Shown in pieces: positions 48,733 through 59,900 of a stretch of 64,000 nt of DNA. How positions within the stretch are numbered: position 1 is the first letter of the stretch; every line of letters starts with the position of its first letter. Location: contig CM057149.1 of assembly GCA_029964075.1 (NCBI GenBank), positions 19,916,197 through 19,980,196 of the forward strand. The letters run 5' to 3'. Origin of the DNA: Patiria pectinifera. Lineage: Eukaryota; Echinodermata; Asteroidea; Valvatida; Asterinidae. The notes beneath the pieces were generated by a model that was not told the origin of the DNA, ran no database searches, and saw only the letters and a program-made list of their open reading frames with translations. The translations under genes were made by a program, and so were the position numbers.

Positions 48733-50954
48733 TTTATTGAATGCCAAGCATTGTGATTTTGGAATACCTTTTTCTTAACCTGTACAGTGAAGCTTATTTT
48801 CATTGGTTGGATGTGTATGTAATTACCAAATGCAAAACACGTTCAAGTCCTGGCCAATCAAAAGTGATGTTTATTAGAAATAGGCTACCATCCAAACTTT
48901 GCGTAAGTTGCATATTGCTTGTCGCTGGTCCCCAGCTGTTGTTGCTGAGGGGTGCAGACCGGTAAAAAGACCCAAAATTGCCTACGCAGGCCAAATCACG
49001 ATTTGCATGTCTTCACCTTCTTTTTGCTGTTAGAGCATTTTGTGGGCCATGAACTTGAATGTTTGTGAAAAAAAGAAAGAAAAAAAAGAGTGAAAGCCGT
49101 GCACAGGACTACGACCTCGTATTTCTGTGAAATACTAATGAAATTGGGCTCTAAAATTGCTCTGTTTTGCAATGGAACGCAGGCATCATTTTTTTTCAAA
49201 ATGGCGATGGGCCACACGACTACTTTATCTTTGGATGGAATTTTCATCTTTGGATGGAATTTTCTCCCAAAAGTCATCGGATTACCACCCAAAAATTGAA
49301 CATATTTTTATAAGATAGTGAAATGAGCTATGATTTGTTGTGTCTCGAACACCTTGGAGAGCTCCGAGTATTTGTAATAATTTTTGGAAGTGCGCAGTGA
49401 TAATTATCACAGGTCTGTGGGAGTCGATTTACTGGTCTGCACCCTGAGTGACTCGGATATTCTGAGCAACAGTTTCTTCAATGCAGTTCCATGAAATTAG
49501 TCCAAGATTTGTTGATAGAAGTTTTATTCGATTATTTCCTTGGTCAACTAATTTTTTTAACAAGAAATTTATTTGAGAATGCCTTTTTGAATGAACAGTT
49601 ATTCGTGAATTGATATTCATTGGGACGACTTGTTTATAACATCGTGACTGGCAAGTTTAGGAGACTTTGTGTCTTTTAAAAAATACTGGATAATTTCAAA
49701 CGACCCGTTTAAAGAAATTAAGACGGAGCACAGGCTCAGTGCCACGGTTTTTTTTTGTAATTCAGATTTCACACATAGTATATTACACAGTTTACTTGTC
49801 TGTTTTCAAACAGTTTTATAGTTGAGTACAATTCCACGCATAACATGTATTATAGTTTCCTGCAAACTGTTCAACTTGTTAGGTGTATAAGCCCGAAACT
49901 GACAGTGAACACACAATAAAGCCTTAAAATAAAATCAAATGTGCAATAAGGCACGCCAGGAACACTTGTAATTACCCGGAAATTTACCTAAAGATTTAAT
50001 GAGAAAATCCTCCCTCAAAGTGAAAATATGACAGGTAGCAAATACAATGTGAAGTCTTTCCACCAGAAATGGTATCATTTCGGAAGAAAACAATCTTTGA
50101 AGGTGGTGTCAGAAAGTGTGCCTGCCGGCACATTTTTTTTATGTGCGTTTATGGCACCAGTTATGCGAGACCCTAAATTTGTGCACACGTTTTCACGGTT
50201 TTCTCAAAATGTATTGTATCCACTGTTCTACAAGTTAAAGATAATATATAACATTTGCAAACATCAAAATCTTACTTGACTGTAAGTGAGTAATATACTC
50301 CAAAGCATCCTGTGAAATCATGGTACCTGGTGTGATGTCATTTAAATATCACGAAAAGTGGGGTTTTTTTAATATCAATTTCGAACGATGGTCGGTCGGC
50401 AATTTCGTTACTTCAAACGAACAAAATGCACAAAGAGCAAACGATCCTAGTATAAAGAAAAAAATACCCTGACTCTGTCGAGTGATTTTCCTGTACTTTT
50501 GTTCAGTCATTCCCATTGAATCTATGTTCTCTTCACTAGACAATGAAGCTTTTACTTGTCATTGATTTGAGCTTTGCTTCCACAAAACAAGCTTAATACT
50601 TGGTCGTAAACATCAATCATCACCACCAAGTGGTAGGGGCAGATATATATACGTACAGTTGGGCAACTGACATAACAATAACTTGATTTTGCTTATACTT
50701 CACACTTTTCTTTTACAAATAATCTGTTCAATGTAATCCAATGTACATTAATGAAGATTGGCAAGTACCCCAAGAAATTGCACTGGTCATAATGCACAAA
50801 GTTTATAACAATAATATTTTACAATGGATGTTTGGAATTTAATCCGTAACCCGGTCATACCAACTATCTAGAGACAAATAATGGTCATGTTGACGGATTC
50901 AATTTGTATTTACATATATTTGCTTGTAAAACAAAAGAGCTGCTCCTAGTAGCA

Positions 50955-53900
50955 TCACTTGGTATGTGTTTTCATCGACCTGTATGCCCAGCCACTCTGC
51001 AGCGCCATGGCGAAAGCTGGGTACGAGACGGCGGGGGCGCTACTCACAGGCCCCGTGGCCCTCAAGGGTAGCATCCCGGCAGGCAAACCCGCGAAGGGAA
51101 ACCCACCAATAGCGGCCAGGGCCTGCGCTACAGCCGCACCGCTGGGGATGATCGTTGAAGCGGCCGGCAGAGCGGACGAGGTCACCACGGGAAGTTTAGG
51201 CAGTCCGGTCAGACAGACTTTGGCGGCGGGGAATGAGCATATCGCCCCGCCGACCGCACCGGGCGCGCTCTGCTGCAGCGATGGGGTCGGGAGGAGAAGG
51301 ATCTCCGGCGACTGTGGGCGGCTGACGGAGGGAGTCGATGCCGGTGTCTTCAGACTGGACGTGGAGGGAGGTGTTGTGATGTGTGGTGTTGAAGTGGAAA
51401 GACTTCTTGCCTCAGATTTGCTGACTAAAAATTTACGGACGAGAAATGTAAAAATATGTTATTGCTAATTTGCTTTTGTGAAGAGTAGAATAGAAATAAA
51501 AAGGAACCATTTTTGTCTGAATATGCAAAGATGTAAGCAAAGTTACAAGGAAAGGCTATACAAAGAAAAACTTAAATGTCCATTTGCAGAGATGAAATTT
51601 TGTTTTCCAAGACATAAAAAAAACGGAAATTCATATAAGGTAGTTGCATGTACAAAAGAGGAAGTCACCATTAATTACAAAACTTTGTTTTGGGTTTTAA
51701 GTTTTCTTTGGAATCGACAGGACATGAAGAAAATTAACAGCAGCAAAATTTGATTTTAACTGAAACAAATAATTGCCTGCAGCCATCCCTTCCGAAAAAA
51801 ACACCCTGATTTAAGGTCTTCTGGTTAAGATCCATCAATTTGTTATTGTTCAAATATTTTTAAATGTATGGTAGGGGCTAGGGTTAAATATCTTGACATT
51901 ATAATAAAGCTTCTAACCAGCAAAATACTGATCTATTGATCATCATCGATCTATTGATTGATTGATTAATTATTTGATCGATCGATCGATTGATGCTTTT
52001 ACTGCTTGGACAATTTATCCATTGATCTTTAGACTGCAAATTGTTTGATGGATAATTTATCAATGCAATTATTCCTCCCTCTCTGAATTGATTTACTGAT
52101 TGGTGATCGATCAATTCTCTCTCACCTTTCTCGCGTATCTCCTTGTCGTCATCTTCCTCTGAATCACTGCTCGTCAGTTTCCTCTTTCTTCCTTCGTTTC
52201 CTTGGAGAATCTGATCGATGGAGTGGCTCGGCTTGGCCGCCGAGGGCGCTTTGTAGGTTAACTGTCCAGTGTTCTGCTGCGGGGAGGGCCTCTGCGGTAT
52301 GGGAGCCGGTAGCCTAGCAACGGGCGCAGGTAGATTTGTCGTCATTTCCTGCTCGTGAGAAGAGAGACAAGACTTGTGTTTAAGTCAAAGAAAAGTCATT
52401 CTATCCGGCGAGAACGGAACATACTATTATTATTTTTTTCGTCCTATATTTATTTGGTTCGTCCTATACTTCTTTGGTTCATCCTATTTATTTGTTTTGA
52501 AATAAAGTCATAAAGGGCGCCTCATAGAAAACTAGCTGTACCTACGACGAGAAATGGGAAAACAAAACATTTCATTTTGAAGACGTTTTGCCGATACTGC
52601 CAAAAGAACGTTTCGGCCTTCTGATGTAGGCGTAAGAATTATGACATTAAAGACGCATTCCCGTGCTATTTTCGAGTTTCCCCTCGAAAAATATTTTGTT
52701 TTTTTCAATTGGTAATTTCCTAAAAGTTATTCACTTTCGTATGAGACATCAAACGAAAACAAAAATCCACCGACGTTAAGTTATTGAATTATGTCTTCAC
52801 ACTATTCAAATTATCAGCTGCCACACAATCATTCGGCTCTCGCCGGGCGGGTTCATTTGTGCGCAAAATGAAATTCCTTTTTCGGAGGGTTGCAGACGCC
52901 AAAAAATCGGAATAAAGTAGGTTTTTTTCGTTAAAACAAAATATACAAAATTGAAAACTCGTTTTTAGAAGAAAAAAAATCTATCTTTTGCAAAGCACAG
53001 GTATACATGCAACTTTCAAAGCGGCAATTGGGATTTTTGTTTGTATGAACAAAATTGAAAAGGAAAATGCCCTTCATTTACCAAAAAGTAACTCTGTTGA
53101 ACCCTGACCAGTTTATGTTTCTTTCAACTGACCGCAAAAAGAGGAGGCAACCCAATGAAAGGAAAACTCGTATTTACCCCTCCCGCGCCACTGGGGGCGC
53201 TATTTCGCAGTATACGGTTGATGGAGCTGACGCTGGGTATGGTGCTTTCGTCGCACACTCGTTCCTGCAGCAGCCGATCGCGTATCTCCCAGGCGAAGAT
53301 AGACGGATTGTCCTGCTTGTAGCCCATGATCTTTTTGACAACAAGAGGCGTTGCGACCTGTGTTAATAAGAGGTCAGACTAGAAGAGGGTTTTGTGGGAA
53401 TTTTCTTTTCATTACGGTAGAAGGATCATTTGCTCTTTGTGCAATTGGTTTTTTTTCTTTTTTCGTTTGAAGCAACAAAATTAATTTGTAAGATTAATAT
53501 GTTATGGAAAACATTGTTAAACTGACTTGTTTCACGTTTTGGGCTTGTAGATGCTGGACAAACCAAGAAAACCAATCATGTTCTTGTAGTCTGGTTCCCT
53601 GACCCCACTTACGATGTAATGGAGCAATTTATAGACTTTAGGGAATTGTCAGTTCAAAAAATCAGTCTAGCAGGCTTGTATCCCTTCACAGGTGTGTAAT
53701 CAATTGCAAAGAAAATGCGGAATAACTAAATATGAACCGTTAATTGAGCATGGATTTCTCATTAAATTGGTAAGTCTGTTTTCTGGTAATTACAAATGTT
53801 CCTACATTTCTTTAATCGGGGGAAAAATGAGGGAAAGACTCTCGGGTGCGTGTGTCACCTAGGAATGAATTTTCAAATCAAATTTTCTAGTTTCTTGTAC

Positions 53901-56900
53901 TGTACGAGTTATGAGCTTTCTAATGAGACATCAACGAAACAGCTGGTCTTCAATTTGTGTAATTTTCAATTAGTATTTAGGAACGTCCGGCTCTCATTTC
54001 AAAAGTTTACGTATTTGGCGTGTATTTTATTTTCGTTTAATCATTTACATGTTGGAAGAAAATGATGTCAAGCACAAGGAAATAAGACTGAAAAGCAAAA
54101 GTCAAGGACATGCATCATTGAGAAGGTCAGAGAGACAAAATGGAGGTGGGCAAGACATGTAGCAAGAATTCAAGACAACAGGTGATGGACTAAAAAAAAG
54201 TGACAGATTGGTAACCACGAACAGCCAAACGAAGAAGTGGAAGACAACAAGGAAGATGGAGAGATGGCATCACTACATACATGGGTGCGGCTACATGGAC
54301 AAGATTGGTTAGACACAGAGAGGAATGGTGCATTCACGAGGAGGACTTTGTCCAACAAATGGATGAACTCAGCCTGATGATGATGATGATGATAATGATG
54401 AAGAAAATAATTAAATACAATTTTGTGTTCAGGACAGCATTGTATGTACTATGGGGAAATAGGTTTTTAAATTATGTTTTACTTATAACTTCGATCCCTG
54501 TGTCACCGTCAGTGTTGTCGTACTTTGTCGATGTCATCGTTTGTTTTATAAGTTCACCGCCATAAATAATTATTGTCTTTACCGTCATCGACATTGTCAA
54601 CGTCTTCATTATAATTTAGAGCAAATTGTACAATTAGCCTTTAACCAAACGCCAACCAACCTTGGGCTTGCTGCCTCCGATGTTGCCGGGCCGTATGGAC
54701 CCCGTCTCGAAGAATCTGGTCAGGATCTTGGACACGCAGCCGTGCGAGACGAGAAGCTGACGGGAGATGTCGCAGGGTCGTACGCCCAGCTGTGCGAGCT
54801 GGATGATACGGGCTCGTACGCAGTCAGGTAACGGGCGGCCGTTGACGAACACTCCGCCGAGTTGGTTCACGCCAGCTTGACCTGATGGAAAGCGGGGTTA
54901 AAAACAGTCTTTGACGCTGTGGTGGTATACTTGAACAAAAAAAGATAGGTACATCCAATAAATGAAACATGTGTTAGTTGTTTGTTAAAGGAACATTATG
55001 CCTTTCATGCATTTTGTTCGTCTCCAATAATTACACCACACTTCAATCCAAAGACGAATTTTGTTAACGAAACACAATTACGTCCATAGGACTCTTTATT
55101 TCCACAAATCAGCCAATTGACTGATACTTGAAAATCACCTAAATTTCTTGATATCTTCCAAAACATCAGCAAACCTAACTGGAATAATTTTACGGGGTGC
55201 TTTAGTACCAGTACAATTTTTCATAAAGTAAGCTTTTTGGTAATAATTCAGTATAGAAATTATACTATTTGTATATAAACAATACAAAAAATCAGGTGGC
55301 GAGCTTCAATATGGAATCGCGAGAAGTCCCGAATATACACTATCATCAATTTCTTTGACAATTTAGTTCAAAAGCTGGGCTTAAAAAAAGTAGGTCCCAC
55401 CGAGATTTGAACTCGGATCGCGAGATTCAGAGTCTCGAGTGCTAACCGTTACACCATGGGGCCATCCGTACGGTGCTTGTCTCGAAGTGCTATTATGTAT
55501 AAAGATAGAAAAACCTTCACACACAAAATCTGCATTGGTGGACGTTTGTGCTAAAATTGTATAGCAAAGGGCCTAATAAAAAAAATGATAGAATATTGTT
55601 AAATTAATATCAGGCATTCAGTTGTTGAAGTAATAAACCTTGAAAAAAATAAGGTCCCACCGAGATTTGAACTCGGATCGCGAGATTCAGAGTCTCGAGT
55701 GCTAACCGTTACACCATGGGGCCGCTCGCACATTCTACTCTCGTAAAGTGCTGTCTTGGTTTTAAATTCTTGAAATGTTTCAATATAACAAACCGTTTTT
55801 CATTGATATTGCGCAAATTGTCCTGCAGTTACTGAGATAGTAATATGCCACTAAAAAAAGCACGTTTGCACCACGGGACCTCTTGCACTCATACAATCTT
55901 GGAATGCTGTCTTGGTTTTAAATTCATGAAATGTTTCATAATAAAACGTTTTTCCATTGATATTTTGCAAATGACCATGCAGTTACTGAAAAAGTAATAA
56001 GCCCTAAACAAAAAAGAGGATTAATTAAGGTCCCACCGAGATTTGAACTCGGATCGCGAGATTCAGAGTCTCGAGTGCTAACCGTTACACCATGGGGCCG
56101 TTGACAGTATACTAGCTTTCTTACAGTGCTATGTTGGTTTTGACATTGGAATTATTACAACATATAGCATGAAAGTAAATAAAGCGTATGTCCCAACACA
56201 ATTTACAATGACTAAATGCCACAGCGTCCGCAGCTAACCATTACACCATGGGGCCTCTTGTACTTTTAAGTGCTGTCTCGATTCTCTTTTGGTTTCTTGA
56301 TTTGTTACAACATTTAGTTATGATTATGTTTTAGCCTCTGAAGAAGAACTTGCTAAGTTCGCAACGTCAGGCCACACTAATTTTTAGATTTAACATTTAG
56401 TTATGTAAATAAAAAAGGTTTTCCCCATTGATATTGTGCAAGTCATGGATTTGACCGAGAAAGTAACACGCCTCTTTATATATAAAAAAAACTACATAAA
56501 ACAGGTCCCGCGGAGTTTCGAACTCGGATCGCGAGATCCAGTGTCTCGAGTGCTAACCGTTATGGGGCCGTTGAGATTATCTTTCTTTCGGTGCTATTAC
56601 AACATATAGCATGAAAGTAAATAAAAAGTTTATCCCAAAACAATTTACAATTACTAAATGCGATATGTCTGAAAAAATCGACCTGTTTATCCCATCGTAT
56701 TATGAATGAAATTGTTGTGCTTAACTAAAATAAAAATATTCTTGATCTGTTTTTATATGCTTTAGTTCTATGACACCCTAGCGTCTCTTCGTTATTCCAT
56801 AGATTGTGCGAGTTTCAAATGAATTGTATTGAAAAAAGTCTCGGGTACTAACCACTACACCATAATAAAGGACTATCGTTGAAACTATATTAGCGTCATT

Positions 56901-59900
56901 ATAAAATGGGTCATTTGTTTCAAGTAGTGTTGTGAAAAGAAAAAAATATTTAGGTCCCACCGAGATTTGAACTCGGATCGCGAGATTCAAAGTCTCGAGT
57001 GCTAACCATTACACCATGGGGCCTTTGCATACCGAATTCCTAGCAGCAGGCCCCAACTAGGTAAGGTCTCACATTTTAAAAGCTGGATTTCACCAATTCA
57101 GTTGAATCATCCCGAGTTTATTCCATTTAAGTCGATATGAATTGTATCGTTGGTTCCCGAATGAATATACACTCTACATAGAAGTTTCCCTTAGAATATT
57201 TAATGGAAATGTTTGAATAATGTGTGAGGATAATCATAAAAGCGCAAAGTACTTTTTAAAAACAAGTGGAGAAAGCCCATCCTTTCGCTTATTCATGGTT
57301 TCAAAAATTTGAATCTTATGTATTAAGTTTTTAATTTTCGGGCTGAAATGTGAACACTTCATATTAAAATGGATTGACTAATGAAAGAATTTTCCTAGTA
57401 AAAATTCGTGAAGTCCTTTCATGGTTTTTGACAACTTAAATTTACGAAAGTAATTATATTGTTAAAAATAAAATTGGGTTCCTTGACATCATGCAAATTA
57501 TATACCAAATAAAAAGTGAAGGTCCCACCGAGATTTGAACTCGGATCGCGAGATTCAGAGTCTCGAGTGCTAACCGTTACACCATGGGACCCCATGCCTT
57601 TTTTTTCGTCATGTGTTATCAATGTGTGAAATCATGAGATAAATGCTCAAAACTATCAATTAATAATGCCTTGGAAATATTGTCCGGTTTGAATTGTTTA
57701 AGAATGATGATAAATTGATTTGTTTTTATAAATATTGAGCAATAAAGTACATTAATATGAATTTAAAAAAGGTCCCACCGAGATTTGAACTCGGATCGCG
57801 AGATTCAAAGTCTCGAGTGCTAACCGTTACACCGTAGGGCCTATGCATATTCGGAAGAGGATAGTAGGCACCATAGGCATTTAGCTAAAAGAAAGCCTTT
57901 CAACAGCAAATCAATTCCTCCCGAAGAATTTCTAAATTTCAATTTATAGAAAACGTTAAGGAAAAATAAAAGGTTTGTTCCCATCAGAACATTTGATAGC
58001 AAAATAGGAAAACCCCTCACTGTCCTATATTTCGTTATTTTTTAGAGTTTCATATCATCTCCCGAAATGTGTAGTTTACCATACCACTCTTACATTAGCC
58101 TAATGGCTAAAAAAATAACAACTCTAAGGTCCCACCGAGATTTGAACTCGGATCGCGAGATTCAGAGTCTCGAGTGCTAACCGTTACACCATGGGGCCTC
58201 ATGCCTTTTTTTCGTCAATATGTGTTATCAATGTGTGAAATCATGAGATAAATGCTCAAACATGCGATAAATGCTCAAAACTATCAATTAATAATGCCTT
58301 GGAAATATTGTCTGGTTTGAATTGTTTAATAATGATGATAAAATTGATTTTTTAAAATTTATATCGAGCAATAAAATACATTAATATGAATTGGAAAAAA
58401 AAAGGTCCCACCGAGATTTGAACTCGGATCGCGAGATTCAAAGTCTCGAGTGCTAACCATTACACCATGGGGCCTATGCATATTCGGAAGAGGATAGTAG
58501 GCCCTATAGGCATTTAGCTTTAAGAAAGCCTTTCAACAGCATATTAAAATCGATTCCTCCCGAAGAATTTCTAAATTTCAATCTATAGCAAACGTTAAGA
58601 AAAAATGAAAGGTTTGTTCCCATAGTTTCACGGTTACAACGAATTTGATTTAATTTGATTTGATTTGATTTCCGTGCTTTGTGACACATAGTAGTGAACC
58701 AAAAAACTAAATTATAGATCAAGTAAACAATTCAAAAGAAATAAATGAACATTTATCATGCAGAACATTTATCATGCAGAACATAAATTTATAGCAAAAT
58801 AGGAAAACCCCTCAGTCATTAATTTCGTTAATTTTTAGAGTTTCATATTATCTCCCGAAATGTATAGTTTACCATACCACTCTTTAATTAGCCTAATGGC
58901 TAAAACAATAACAACACTAAGGTCCCACCGAGATCTGAACTCGGATCGCGAGATTCAGAGTCTCGAGTGCTAACCGTTACACCATGGGACCCTATGCCTT
59001 TTTTTTTTCGTCAATATGTGTTATCAATGTGTGAAATCATGAGATAAATGCTCAAACATGAGATAAATGCTCAAAACTATCAATTAATAATGCCTTTGAA
59101 ATATTGTCTGGTTTGAATTGTTTAATAATGATGATAAAATTGATTTTTAAAATTATATCGAGCAATAAAATACATTAATATGAATTGGAAAAAAAAAGGT
59201 CCCACCGAGATTTGAACTCGGATCGCGAGATTCAAAGTCTCGAGTGCTAACCATTACACCATGGGACCTATGCATATTCGAAAGAGGATAGTAGGCCCTA
59301 TAGGCATTTAGCTAAAAGAAAGAACAGCATATTAAGTCGATTCCTCCCGAAAAATTTCTAAATTTCATTTTATAGAAAACGTTAAGGAACAATGAAAGGT
59401 TTGTTCCCATAGTTTCACGGTTACAACGAATTTGATTTAATTTGATTTGATTTGATTTCCGTGCTTTGTGACACATAGTAGTGAACCAAAAAACTAAATT
59501 ATAGATCAAGTAAACAATTCAAAAGAAATAAATGAACATTTATCATGCAGAACATTTATCATGCAGAACATAAATTTATAGCAAAATAGGAAAACCCCTC
59601 AGTCATTAATTTCGTTAATTTTTAGAGTTTCATATTATCTCCCGAAATGTATAGTTTACCATACCACTCTTTAATTAGCCTAATGGCTAAAACAATAACA
59701 ACACTAAGGTCCCACCGAGATCTGAACTCGGATCGCGAGATTCAGAGTCTCGAGTGCTAACCGTTACACCATGGGACCCTATGCCTTTTTTTTTTCGTCA
59801 ATATGTGTTATCAATGTGTGAAATCATGAGATAAATGCTCAAACATGAGATAAATGCTCAAAACTATCAATTAATAATGCCTTGGAAATATTGTCTGGTT

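Larger units (their letters stand above)
46746..50954. other. Convergent 3' region between CPED1 and Poxn
   Basis: This holds the 3' UTRs of both genes plus intergenic DNA. No coding exon is seen. Small direct duplications occur, for example a 21-bp TTTGGATGGAATTTTCATC-type repeat at about 49225-49265. Confidence 0.5.

Noticed and set aside
50959-51468. 169-codon plus-strand ORF
   Set aside because: It is antisense to the GC-rich last exon of Poxn, which has the correct splice phase and Pax context.
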